Source of the DNA: Pigmentiphaga sp. H8
GTDB lineage: Bacteria; Pseudomonadota; Gammaproteobacteria; Burkholderiales; Burkholderiaceae_B
Assembly (NCBI RefSeq): GCF_003854895.1
Contig: NZ_CP033966.1
Location: 2,480,001-2,544,000 of the forward strand
Direction: 5' to 3'
Length of the DNA: 64,000 bases
Shown here: positions 42,144-50,531 of the stretch, one piece after another
How the letters are laid out: each line of letters opens with the position of its first letter
How positions within the stretch are numbered: the first letter of the stretch is position 1
Notes under the pieces: model-generated
Told to the model about the DNA's origin: nothing
What the model saw: the letters and a program-made list of their open reading frames with translations, nothing else
The model's database searches: none
Made by a program: the position numbers and the translations under genes

Positions 42144-42992
42144 TTATTGCCCCGCGATCTGCGCCACCACCGCCGGCAGCCCGGCCACGCTGTCGATCAC
42201 GTAGTGCGCCCCCGCCGCCCGCAGCCGCTGGCCGGCCGCCTCGCGCCGCGCCGCCACGTGTTCGGGGGGAAGGGCGGACAGCTCCTCGAGGGTGAGGCCG
42301 GTCTCGTTGCCCGACAGCGTCAGCCCCACGCACCACATGCCCGCGTTGCGGCCTTCCTCGATGCCGGGGATCGTGTCGTCCACCTTGATGCAGGCGCGCA
42401 CGTCGCCGATGCCCAGCGCCAGCACGTTGGCCAGCGCCATGTAGGGGCCGGGCCGCCCGCCCGCGCGCAGTTCGTCGCCGGCGACCACGTGGTCGGCCGC
42501 GATGCCGTGGCCGGCGGCAATCGGCAGCAGCACGTCCAGGACCTCGCGCGGATAGCCGGAGCAGGAGCCGATGCGGATGCCCTGCCGGCGCAGCCATGCC
42601 AGGGTTTCCCCGGCGCCCGGGATGGGGGCCGAATAGTCGCCCACCTTCTCGATCTGCATGGGCATGAAGCGCCGGTAGATGGCGTCGACGTCGGGCTCGC
42701 CCGGCGGCTGGCCGAAGCGTTCCAGCCATTGCGCGCGGATGGCGGGATGGTCGAGCAGGGTGCGGATGTGGTCGCGCTTGGACAGGCCCATGGGGCCGCG
42801 CGCCTGGTCCAGGCCGACCTCGATGCCGAAGGAGGCGAAGGCGTCGACGAAGATCTGCGTCGGGGCCAGGGAACCGAAATCCACCAGGGTGCCGGCCCAG
42901 TCGAAGATGACGGCCTGGACGGCGTGGGGGGCGGGAAGGTCGGGGGGAAGGGGGAGGGACATGGTGGGGGTCGATGAAGGAAGGGAAGTCAT
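42144..42992 (-). CDS. phnX: Phosphonoacetaldehyde hydrolase (phosphonatase)
   Basis: A 282-residue HAD-superfamily enzyme that splits phosphonoacetaldehyde into acetaldehyde and phosphate. Asp31 in IFDWAGT is the nucleophile, Lys72 in MGLSKRDH forms the Schiff base and His75 is adjacent, all diagnostic for PhnX. KVDDTIPGI and GNAGMW-type loops follow. The start at MTSLPSS overlaps the upstream dehydrogenase stop (ATGA); an ATG ten codons later, MSLPLPPD, is also possible. It is the last gene of the phosphonate operon; no transaminase (phnW) is beside it. Confidence 0.94.
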   Translation of the reverse strand: MTSLPSSTPTMSLPLPPDLPAPHAVQAVIFDWAGTLVDFGSLAPTQIFVDAFASFGIEVGLDQARGPMGLSKRDHIRTLLDHPAIRAQWLERFGQPPGEPDVDAIYRRFMPMQIEKVGDYSAPIPGAGETLAWLRRQGIRIGSCSGYPREVLDVLLPIAAGHGIAADHVVAGDELRAGGRPGPYMALANVLALGIGDVRACIKVDDTIPGIEEGRNAGMWCVGLTLSGNETGLTLEELSALPPEHVAARREAAGQRLRAAGAHYVIDSVAGLPAVVAQIAGQ

Positions 42993-44074
42993 GCGGCGGC
43001 GATGAAGTTGCGGCCGCGCGGGCCGCGCAGGGCATGGTCGATGCGAAGCTGCCAGTCGGCGTCCGCGATGCCGTAGCTGGCGGGGTCGGTGTTCACGCCG
43101 GCGGCCTGGAGAAAATCCGTCAGGCGGGCGACGGCGCCGTCGCGGTTGGCGGCGTCGAAGATGGCCAGCATCTGCGCATCGACCTCGGGGTCGCGTCCCC
43201 AGGCCAGCTCCAGGATGCGCGGCAGGCTGAACGAGCAGGCGATGCCGTGCGGCACGCCGTGTTCCAGCGTGATGTCGTAGGACAGCGAATGAGCCAGGGC
43301 GGTGCGGGTATTGGAGAAGGCCAGGCCGGCCTGGAGCGCCGCGGTGGCGAGCCGCTCGCGCAGGTCGAGGTCGCCCGGGGCGTCCAGCAGCCGGGGCAGG
43401 GTGCGGACGATGCTGCGCGCGGCGGTCACGGCCAGCGCGGCCGAGACCGGGTTGCGATGGACGTTCCACAGGGATTCCAGCGCGTGGGACAGCGCGTCCA
43501 GGCCGCTCGCCAGGGTAGCGGCGCGTGGCAGGCTGGCCATCAGGCCGGCGTCGACCACGGCGGCCTCGGGCCAGGTGCAGGACAGGTGCAGCGACAGCTT
43601 GCGGGACCGTGCCTGGTCCCACAGGGTGGCCCAGGGCGTGACTTCGCTGCCGGTGCCGGCCGTGGTCGGGACGGCGATCAGCCGCCGGTGCCCGTGGGGC
43701 GTGCCGGGCGCGCCGGTCTCCAGCCAGTGCAGGAGTTCGCCGAACGTGCCCGAGGGCGTGCGCACCGCCATGGCCTTGCCGCAGTCGATGGCGCTGCCGC
43801 CGCCCAGCGCGATCACGCATTCGACCTCGGGGTGGTCGCGCCAGAGGCGCTCATACAAGGGGCCGAGCCAGGCGATGTCGGGGTTGGGCAGGACATCGGT
43901 CTCGACGGCCGCCAGGCGCTGCCCCAGCAGGGTGCGCAGGCGGTCGACCAGGCCCAGCGGGCCGGCCTCGGGAAACGCGACCAGGATGGCGCGGCGCGCG
44001 CCCAGCAGGCGCGGCAACTGGTCCAGCGCGCCGCGGCCGACGTGCGCGGCGACGGGATTGGTATAGGTCCACAT
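42989..44074 (-). CDS. Iron-containing alcohol dehydrogenase of a phosphonate locus (PsrA type)
   Basis: A 361-residue group III (iron-dependent) alcohol dehydrogenase. The NAD(P) loop is IALGGGSAIDCGKAMA, and the metal His residues lie in SGLDALSHALES and AHSLSYDI, LEHGVPHGIACSF. Related enzymes in phosphonate clusters convert 2-hydroxyethylphosphonate and phosphonoacetaldehyde. Its fusion-like coupling to phnX (ATGA overlap) fits oxidation of a hydroxyphosphonate to the PhnX substrate. The direction of the reaction is inference. It lies 31 bases after phnE. Confidence 0.9.
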   Translation of the reverse strand: MWTYTNPVAAHVGRGALDQLPRLLGARRAILVAFPEAGPLGLVDRLRTLLGQRLAAVETDVLPNPDIAWLGPLYERLWRDHPEVECVIALGGGSAIDCGKAMAVRTPSGTFGELLHWLETGAPGTPHGHRRLIAVPTTAGTGSEVTPWATLWDQARSRKLSLHLSCTWPEAAVVDAGLMASLPRAATLASGLDALSHALESLWNVHRNPVSAALAVTAARSIVRTLPRLLDAPGDLDLRERLATAALQAGLAFSNTRTALAHSLSYDITLEHGVPHGIACSFSLPRILELAWGRDPEVDAQMLAIFDAANRDGAVARLTDFLQAAGVNTDPASYGIADADWQLRIDHALRGPRGRNFIAAA

Positions 44075-44105
44075 GGGTCGGTACGGGGTAGGTAGGTGGC
44101 CGGGC

Positions 44106-44930
44106 TCAATGCCGGCCGGTGTGTTGGATCCGGTGGCGGAGCTGGCTGGAAACGGCGTCGGCGGCGACCACCATCGCGGCGATGACGATGATGCAGGTGG
44201 CCGTCTCGGTGTAGCGGAACAGCTTCAGGCTGCTGACCAGCTCGAAGCCGAGGCCGCCGGCCCCCACCATGCCGAGCACGGTGGCCGATCGCAGGTTCAC
44301 CTCGAAGCGATACAGCACGACCGCGATCCAGGCCGTCATCACCTGGGGCAGCACGCCGAACACGATCACTTGCAGCGGCCGCGCGCCGGTGGCCCGCAGC
44401 GCCTCGATCGGGCCCTGGTCGATTTCCTCGATGGCCTCGGCGAAGAACTTGGCCAGCATGCCGGCGCCGTGCACGGCCAGGGCCAGCACGCCGGGAAAGG
44501 GGCCCAGCCCCACGGCCGAGACGAAGACCAGCGCGAGTATCAGTTCGTTGATGCTGCGCACGACGTTCAGCACCTGGCGCGTGGCCAGGTAGACCCAGCG
44601 GCGGCCCTGGAGATTGCGCGCGGCCAGGAAGGACAGCGGAATGGCCGGCAGGATCGCCAGCAGCGTGCCCCAGATGGCGATCTGCACGGTTTCCAGCGCG
44701 GGGGCGGCCAGGCGACCCAGCATGCTCCAGTCGGGCGGCAGGGTGCGTCCGGCGAAGTCGATGATCTGCGGCAGGCCGGACGCCAGTTCGGTCCAGCTGA
44801 TTTGCGCGCCACTGGCGCTCCATTGCAGGGCCCAGGCCAGTGCCAGGGCGCCGCCCGCCAGGGTGATCCAGCCCTGCGCGTTGCGCGGGGCGGGACCCAT
44901 CCAGCGATACCGGTTGGTCGAGGTGTTCAT
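44106..44930 (-). CDS. phnE: Phosphonate ABC transporter permease
   Basis: A 274-residue inner-membrane permease with five to six transmembrane segments. The EAA loop is EALRATGARPLQVIVFGVLPQ, typical of PhnE. The ATG at 44930 overlaps the phnC stop (ATGA). Open frame continues upstream over phnC and is not used. With PhnC and PhnD it imports phosphonates or organophosphonate-like anions. Confidence 0.94.
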   Translation of the reverse strand: MNTSTNRYRWMGPAPRNAQGWITLAGGALALAWALQWSASGAQISWTELASGLPQIIDFAGRTLPPDWSMLGRLAAPALETVQIAIWGTLLAILPAIPLSFLAARNLQGRRWVYLATRQVLNVVRSINELILALVFVSAVGLGPFPGVLALAVHGAGMLAKFFAEAIEEIDQGPIEALRATGARPLQVIVFGVLPQVMTAWIAVVLYRFEVNLRSATVLGMVGAGGLGFELVSSLKLFRYTETATCIIVIAAMVVAADAVSSQLRHRIQHTGRH

Positions 44931-45730
44931 GCCTGGGCTCCCGAGGGAACGGCCAACCGCGCGGCCAGCGGTGGGGCGGTGCCGCCCGCGTCCGCCGGAT
45001 CGGGCGAGTGCCGGTAGATGCGATCGACGCCGGATTGATCCAGCGAGCCGGCGGCGCCGTCGAACACGACGCGGCCGCCGTTCAGGCCGACGATGCGGTC
45101 GGCGAACTCGCGCGCATAGTCGACCTGGTGCAGGTTGCACAGCACGGTGATGCCCAGGTCGCGCGAGGCGTCGCGCAGGTATTGCAGGACCTTGCGCGAG
45201 GTGTGCGGGTCCAGGCTGGCGACCGGCTCGTCGGCCAGGATGACGCGCGGCTGCTGCGCCAGCGCGCGGGCGATGCCCACGCGCTGCATCTGTCCGCCCG
45301 ACAGCGCGTCGGCGCGCGCGTGGGCCTTGTGCGCCAACCCCACGCGGGCCAGGCATTCGTGCGCCAGCGCCACGTCGTCGCCGCGGAAGCAATGGAGCAC
45401 CGAGGCCAGCGTGGACATGGCGCCCAGCCGGCCGGTCAGGACGTTCTTGAGCGCGGTCAGCCGGGGCACGACATGATGGTGCTGGAAGATCATTGCCACG
45501 CTTCGCCGCAGCGCCCGCGTATCGGCGCCCTGCATGGCGTCGATGCCGGCCATGCGCAACTGGCCGCCGTCGGCCACGGCCAGGCGGTTCATGCAGCGCA
45601 GCAGGGTCGACTTGCCCGCGCCGGACTCGCCCAGCACCACCACGAATTCCCCGGCCGCGGCATCGAGGTCGACGCCGCGCAGGACCGCGTTGTCGCCGTA
45701 GCGCTTGGTCAACTGGCGCGCGTGGATCAC
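44927..45730 (-). CDS. phnC: Phosphonate ABC transporter ATP-binding protein
   Basis: A 267-residue ABC ATPase. The Walker A is GESGAGKST at 34-42, the signature LSGGQMQR near 145, and the Walker B VILADEPVASLDP near 166. Order and overlap with phnD and phnE (4-base ATGA overlaps both sides) confirm PhnC. It powers import by PhnE. Confidence 0.95.
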   Translation of the reverse strand: MIHARQLTKRYGDNAVLRGVDLDAAAGEFVVVLGESGAGKSTLLRCMNRLAVADGGQLRMAGIDAMQGADTRALRRSVAMIFQHHHVVPRLTALKNVLTGRLGAMSTLASVLHCFRGDDVALAHECLARVGLAHKAHARADALSGGQMQRVGIARALAQQPRVILADEPVASLDPHTSRKVLQYLRDASRDLGITVLCNLHQVDYAREFADRIVGLNGGRVVFDGAAGSLDQSGVDRIYRHSPDPADAGGTAPPLAARLAVPSGAQA

Positions 45731-46599
45731 TTCATGCTCCGCAGATCGAGCTTGAGTACCTTGGCGGTCTCGCGCACGACGTCGTAGGCCGCGTCGTTGG
45801 TCGGCTGGAAGCCGTTCAGCACGCCCTGGTCGCCCCAGGGCAGGTCCTTGACGTTCGCCAGCGCCTGGGCCAGCTTCTGCTTCAGGGCGGGGTCCAGGTC
45901 CTTGCGCCAGACCATGGGCGATTCGGGAATCGGGTTCGAGCTCCAGACGACCCGCAGGTCGTCCTGCCTGACCTGGCCCTTGGCGATGGCGCTGGCCAGG
46001 ATACGGTCGGCCACCGAGGCGGCATCGACCTTCTTGTTGGCCACCGCCAGGATGCTGGCGTCGTGCGAACCGGAGAAGACCACGCGGCCGAAGAAGCTGT
46101 CGGGATCGTAGCCGGCTTGCAGCAGGCCGGCCTTGGGGAAGAGGTGGCCCGAGGCGGAGGTCGGATCGACGAAGGCGAAGTTGCGGCCCTTGAGGTCGGC
46201 CGGCGTCGCGATGCCGCTGTCCTTGCGGGCGATGATCAGGCTCTTGTACGAGCTTTGTCCGGTCTTCTTGGTGACCGCGACGGCGAAGGCCTCGACGTTG
46301 GCGACCGAGTGGGCCAGCACGTAGGAGAACGGTCCCAGGTAGGCGGCGTCCAGCTTCTTGGCGCGCAGCGCCTCGATCACGCCGTTGTAGTCGGTGGCGA
46401 CGAAGGGCTTGACCGGCATGCCGAGCTGGCGCTGCAGGCTGTCGAGCACCTGCTTGCTGCTTTCGATCATGGCCTGGGAGTCCTCGGCGGGAATCAGGCC
46501 TATGGTCAACGTATCGGCGGCGTGGGCCGGCGCGGCGGCCAGCAGGGGCAGGGCCAGGGCGAGCAGGGCGCGGCGCAGGCGGGGGAAACGCAGGGACAT
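45727..46599 (-). CDS. phnD: Phosphonate ABC transporter substrate-binding protein
   Basis: A 290-residue periplasmic receptor with signal peptide ending APAHAAD. LTIGLIPAEDSQAM at residues 30-43 and AYLGPFSYVLA are PhnD signatures, and DPTSASGHLFPK is the phosphonate-binding loop. It is the first gene of the five-gene phosphonate operon and is divergent from a LysR gene with a dyad at its start. Confidence 0.95.
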   Translation of the reverse strand: MSLRFPRLRRALLALALPLLAAAPAHAADTLTIGLIPAEDSQAMIESSKQVLDSLQRQLGMPVKPFVATDYNGVIEALRAKKLDAAYLGPFSYVLAHSVANVEAFAVAVTKKTGQSSYKSLIIARKDSGIATPADLKGRNFAFVDPTSASGHLFPKAGLLQAGYDPDSFFGRVVFSGSHDASILAVANKKVDAASVADRILASAIAKGQVRQDDLRVVWSSNPIPESPMVWRKDLDPALKQKLAQALANVKDLPWGDQGVLNGFQPTNDAAYDVVRETAKVLKLDLRSMK

Positions 46600-46691
46600 G
46601 GAGATTCTCGCTGGGGTTGGTTCGAGTGCCGCCAGATTAAGAACTCAATGTGACAGGGGTTTATCAAGACATTCACGATTTCGTCATCGTT

Positions 46692-46710
46692 CCATAGACA
46701 CAATCTATGG
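46692..46710. promoter_or_regulatory. Perfect dyad abutting the LysR start, probable phn operator
   Basis: CCATAGA and TCTATGG are exact reverse complements separated by CACAA; the second arm ends one base before the LysR ATG. Upstream, ACGAT-N6-ATCGT is a second small dyad near 46676-46690. The position fits autorepression and control of the divergent phnD operon. Confidence 0.55.
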
Positions 46711-47589
46711 ATGTCAGCCGCCAAGCTTCGCGCCTTCCTTGCCGTCGCCCAGTACGGGACCTTCAGCGCCGCCGCGCGGGCGCTGGGCATGAGCCAGCCC
46801 ACCCTGACCACGCAGGTGCAGGGGCTGGAGCGCCGCTACAACGTCGAACTGTTCCACCGGCGCGGGCACCGGGTCGAGCTGACGGCCATCGGCGCACGCC
46901 TCTTGCCGCTCGCGCGCCAACTGGGCGAGCTGGAGGCGGACGCCTACAGCCTGCTGCACGACAGCGGGGAACTGAACGCGGGCCAGCTCAGGCTGGGCGC
47001 GGTGGGCCCTTTCCACGTGATCGAGATGGCCGATGCCTACCACCGCCGCTATCCGCGTATCGACGTGTCGATACGCATGGGAAATTCGACCTCGGTGTTC
47101 AAGGACCTGGAGGACTACACCGTGGACATCGGTGTGCTGGCGCGTTTCCACGATGCGCCCGGGTTCAGCGCCATGCCCTATGCCCGGCACGCGGTGATCC
47201 TGTTCGTGCCGGTCGGCCATGCCTTCGCCGGCCATGCCAGCGTGCCGCTGGAGGCCTTGCAGGGCCAGCCGCTGCTGCGGCGAGAGAGCGGATCCAGCAC
47301 GCGCCGCGCGGTCGAGGAGGCGCTGGCGCGGCAGGGCGTGGTGCCCCACACCGCGATGGAGATCGGCAGCCGCGAGGCGCTGCGCGAGGCGGTGGCGCGC
47401 GGCATGGGCATAGGCGCCGTATCCGAGGCGGAGTTCGTGCCCGACCCGCGCTTCGTGCCGGTCCGGATCGAGGGCGACCCGGCTTTCACCGAGACCTATC
47501 TCTACTGCCTGGAGGAACGCCGCCACAGCCGCATGCTGGAGTCGTTCTTCGACGTCGCGCTAAGCCTGCGCAAGGCCGGCGGCGGATAG
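46711..47589 (+). CDS. LysR-family regulator of the phosphonate operon
   Basis: A 292-residue LysR protein with DNA-binding domain at 1-60 (KLRAFLAVAQYGTFSAAARALGMSQPTLTTQVQGL). The effector domain begins near 90 (LRLGAVGPFHVIEMADAY). It is divergent from phnD, so it probably activates the phosphonate genes, which would then be substrate-induced rather than Pho-controlled. The ATG is out of frame with a nearby ATG four bases upstream that opens a shadow frame. Confidence 0.92.
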   Translation: MSAAKLRAFLAVAQYGTFSAAARALGMSQPTLTTQVQGLERRYNVELFHRRGHRVELTAIGARLLPLARQLGELEADAYSLLHDSGELNAGQLRLGAVGPFHVIEMADAYHRRYPRIDVSIRMGNSTSVFKDLEDYTVDIGVLARFHDAPGFSAMPYARHAVILFVPVGHAFAGHASVPLEALQGQPLLRRESGSSTRRAVEEALARQGVVPHTAMEIGSREALREAVARGMGIGAVSEAEFVPDPRFVPVRIEGDPAFTETYLYCLEERRHSRMLESFFDVALSLRKAGGG

Positions 47590-47663
47590 GGCGCGCGGTC
47601 CGCGCCGCCCCTGCGCCGTATACTGCCCGATTGCCCGACGCAGACAACCAACCAAGGCATTCG

Positions 47664-48410
47664 ATGGAGCCGTCCGCTATCACCCGATCTTCCGCATTCC
47701 TGCAGGCCAACGACGAAGGCAGCGCGACCAGTTTCCGCTGGCTGCTGGGGCAGTCCAAGACCCTGACGCTGCCCGAACAGATCGCCGCCCACGTGGGCGA
47801 CCGCATCCTGAATTCCGCCATCGAGCCGGGCGAGTGGATACGCGAACAGGACCTGGCCGACGAGTTCGCGGTCAGCCGCAGCCCGGTGCGCGAGGCGATG
47901 CGGCTGCTGGAGAAGGAAGGGATCGTGCGCATCCATCCCCGCCGGGGGGCGCAGGCCACGCAGTTGTCGCTGAAGGAAATCGAGGACTTGCAGGAGGTGC
48001 GCCAGGCCCTGGTCCGCGTGGTGGCGCGGCGCGTGGCCGTCCTGTCGTCGCCCGAACTGGTGGCGATCCTGGAGGCGGGCGTGGCCCAGCTCGCGCCGCT
48101 GGCCGAGGACCCGGCGGGGGGCGATGCCTTCGGCGAGACGCTGTCGCGCCTGACGCTGTGCTGCGCCGCCCATAGCGGCAACGACCGCCTGTTCACGCTG
48201 ATCACGTCGCTGTCGTTGCAGATGTCGCGCTATACCCGGCTGGGCCTGCGTTCGGTCGAGCGCCGCAAGCGTTCGCTGGCGCTGTGGCGCAAGTCGTTGC
48301 AGGCGATCCGCAAGGGCGACGCGGACGAGGCCGAAAGGCTGTGGGCCGCGCGGCTGGACGAGAATAGCCGGGAGATACGGCGCCTGTTGAAGGACAGCGG
48401 CGTCGTGTAG
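47664..48410 (+). CDS. GntR-family regulator, FCD subgroup
   Basis: A 248-residue regulator with a winged helix-turn-helix at about 35-105 (LPEQIAAHVGDRILNSAIEPGEWIREQDLADEFAVSRSPVREAMRLLEKEGIV) and a helical FCD domain. In the FCD part CCAAHSGNDRLF is near residue 175. It lies 95 bases before the TauD-type dioxygenase, with a perfect palindrome in between that matches GntR/FadR operators. Confidence 0.93.
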   Translation: MEPSAITRSSAFLQANDEGSATSFRWLLGQSKTLTLPEQIAAHVGDRILNSAIEPGEWIREQDLADEFAVSRSPVREAMRLLEKEGIVRIHPRRGAQATQLSLKEIEDLQEVRQALVRVVARRVAVLSSPELVAILEAGVAQLAPLAEDPAGGDAFGETLSRLTLCCAAHSGNDRLFTLITSLSLQMSRYTRLGLRSVERRKRSLALWRKSLQAIRKGDADEAERLWAARLDENSREIRRLLKDSGVV

Positions 48411-48455
48411 GGCGGGGCGCCCGGGAGGGCGTCTTCGGGTTCAAATTCGTCCAAA

Positions 48456-48467
48456 ATTGTCGACAAT
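48456..48467. promoter_or_regulatory. GntR-type operator palindrome
   Basis: ATTGTCGACAAT is a perfect 12-base palindrome in the FadR-like TNGTNNNACNA style. It is bracketed by direct copies of GTCCAAAATT at 48449-48458 and 48476-48485. It lies between the GntR gene and the dioxygenase start, 39 bases before the latter. Confidence 0.6.
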
Positions 48468-48505
48468 GTTAAGATGTCCAAAATTACAGCCACCAAGGAG
48501 ACGTC

Positions 48506-49537
48506 ATGACAGCCCAAGCATTGCCACCCATCACCGGTCCCGAAGCCTGGAGCGGCACCAGCCTGGCCGGTACCACCGACTGGATCTGGCGCCTGGCGCC
48601 GGACGAGATCCGCGAGCTGGCCGAGGCCACCGCCACGGCCCGCGCGAAGGGCATGAAACCGACCGAGTTCGGTGCCGCCGACTTCCCCATCCCGCGCATG
48701 GCCGCCCGTCTGGAAAAGGTTCGCCAGGAACTCGAGGGCGGCCGCGGCTTCGCCTTGCTGCGCGGCCTGCCCATCGCCGACTACACGGATGACGAGGCGC
48801 GGCTGCTGTTCTGGGGGCTGTCCGTGAACCTGGGCGAGCCGCAGGAGCAGGACGGCGCCGGCAACCGCATGCACAGCGTCACCAACACCGGCCTGAAAGT
48901 GTCGAACGACAACTCGGTGCGCAGCTACCAGACCGACGACGAACTGACCTTCCACAACGACGGCGGCGATGCGTTCATGCTGCTGTGCCTGCGCACCGCG
49001 GTGTCCGGGGGCGTCAGCAAGCTGGTCAGCGTCGCGGCGCTGTACAACGAAGTGCTGCGGCGCCGGCCCGACCTGGCCGGCGTGCTGCAGGAACCTTTCC
49101 ATTTCGACACGCGCGGACAGCACCGGGGCGGCTTGCGCATCCAGACGGTGCCCATCCTGAATTTCTTCGAAGGCCGGCTCAGCGCCCTGTACAAGCGCCG
49201 CTACCTGAAACTGGCGCAGGACCTGCCCGGCGTGCCGCGCTGGACCGACGCCCAGGCGCAGGCGATCGAGCTGGTCGAGGAAATCTGCAACGACCCCGCG
49301 GTCCAGCTGAGCTTCAGCATGGAGCCGGGCGACATCCAGATCGGCAACAACTATTCGGTACTGCACGCCCGTACCAAGTACCAGGACCACGACGATCCGG
49401 CCCGTCGCCGGCACTTGCTGCGCGCCTGGCTGACCCTGCCCAACGGCCGGCCGTTGCCGGCGGTGTTCGGCCAGACGCGCGAGTTCGGCACTTCGTACGA
49501 GCGCCGCCATGGACAGGCCGCCGTGTCGGCTTCGTGA
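48506..49537 (+). CDS. TauD/TfdA-family Fe(II)/2-oxoglutarate dioxygenase
   Basis: A 343-residue non-haem iron dioxygenase. The metal site is His150-x-Asp152 in LTFHNDGGD with a distal His287 in VLHARTKYQD, and Arg306 in HLLRAWL for 2-oxoglutarate. This subgroup is nearer to gamma-butyrobetaine-like hydroxylases than to TauD by the HND arrangement. AAGGAGACGTC precedes the ATG. It is followed by Bug (10-base gap). Substrate unknown; hydroxylation of a carboxylate, sulfonate or phosphonate is possible. Confidence 0.9.
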   Translation: MTAQALPPITGPEAWSGTSLAGTTDWIWRLAPDEIRELAEATATARAKGMKPTEFGAADFPIPRMAARLEKVRQELEGGRGFALLRGLPIADYTDDEARLLFWGLSVNLGEPQEQDGAGNRMHSVTNTGLKVSNDNSVRSYQTDDELTFHNDGGDAFMLLCLRTAVSGGVSKLVSVAALYNEVLRRRPDLAGVLQEPFHFDTRGQHRGGLRIQTVPILNFFEGRLSALYKRRYLKLAQDLPGVPRWTDAQAQAIELVEEICNDPAVQLSFSMEPGDIQIGNNYSVLHARTKYQDHDDPARRRHLLRAWLTLPNGRPLPAVFGQTREFGTSYERRHGQAAVSAS

Positions 49538-49547
49538 GGAGAGGGCG

Positions 49548-50519
49548 ATGATCTTCAAGCATCTGTTGGCCGCCGCGCTGGGCGGCATGCTGTGCGCCGC
49601 GCCGGTAGCGCAGGCGGAGGACGCATTTCCGTCGCGGCCCAGCCGGCTGATCGTGCCCTATACGCCGGGCGGCAACACCGACCTGCTGGGGCGGGTGGTC
49701 GCGCAGGGGCTGTCCCAGATCTGGGGGCAGTCGGTCGTGGTCGAGAACAAGCCGGGCGCGGCCGGCACCATAGGCGTGGAGATGGTGTCCAAGTCCAAGC
49801 CGGACGGCTACACCACCGTGCTCGGCTCGTTCGGCAACATCCTGGTCGCGCGCAGCCTGTACAAGAGCCTGAGCTACGATCCGGCCAAGGACCTGGAGCC
49901 GGTGGTGTTGCTGGCCACGCCGCCGGTGGTGTTGGTCGCCAACGAGAAGATGCCGTTCGACGACGTGAAAGGGCTGATCGAGTATGCGCGGCGCAACCCG
50001 GGCAAGCTCAACTACGGTTCGTCCGGCAACGGATCGTCCAATCACCTGTTCGGCGAATTGTTCGCGTCCATGGCGGGCGTCAAGCTCACCCACGTGCCTT
50101 ACAAGGGCAGCGGACCGTCCGTTTCGGACACCATCTCCGGACAGATCCAGTTGAACTTCGCGCCGTTTCCCCTGGTGCGCGAGCACATCAAGGGTGGCAA
50201 GCTCAAGGCGCTGGCGGTGACGAGCGCCAAGCGCTCGCCGGTGCTGCCCGACGTGCCCACGGTAGCCGAGGCCGGCCTGCCGGGTTACGAGGCGGTGGGA
50301 TGGTTCGGGCTGATGGCCCCCGCGGGCACGCCCAAGGCTGTCCTGGACCGGATCAACCGCGACGTGAACCAGGTGTTGAAGTCGCCCGCCATCCGGGAGA
50401 GCCTTGCGAGCGAAGGCGCCGAGCCGGCGGGCGGTTCGGTGGACGACGCGCGGCGTTCCATCGCCGAGGGCGAACGCAAGTGGGGAGGGCTGGTGGAGAA
50501 GCTGAACATCCAGCTCTGA
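49548..50519 (+). CDS. Bug/TctC-family periplasmic receptor, dioxygenase operon
   Basis: A 323-residue receptor with signal peptide ending APVAQAED. Signatures: SRPSRLIVPYTPGGNTD, VVENKPGAAGTIG, KPDGYTTVL and HVPYKGSGPSVSD. The start is ATG 49548 after GAGGAGAGGG; upstream frame is not used. It is in an operon with the dioxygenase, controlled by GntR. It is convergent with IclR (50532). Confidence 0.93.
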   Translation: MIFKHLLAAALGGMLCAAPVAQAEDAFPSRPSRLIVPYTPGGNTDLLGRVVAQGLSQIWGQSVVVENKPGAAGTIGVEMVSKSKPDGYTTVLGSFGNILVARSLYKSLSYDPAKDLEPVVLLATPPVVLVANEKMPFDDVKGLIEYARRNPGKLNYGSSGNGSSNHLFGELFASMAGVKLTHVPYKGSGPSVSDTISGQIQLNFAPFPLVREHIKGGKLKALAVTSAKRSPVLPDVPTVAEAGLPGYEAVGWFGLMAPAGTPKAVLDRINRDVNQVLKSPAIRESLASEGAEPAGGSVDDARRSIAEGERKWGGLVEKLNIQL

Positions 50520-50531
50520 GCGCCAGCCGGA

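Noticed and set aside
42993..43820. N-terminal extension of phnX
   Set aside because: It overlaps the dehydrogenase gene in another frame; PhnX homologues start near the DWAGT motif.
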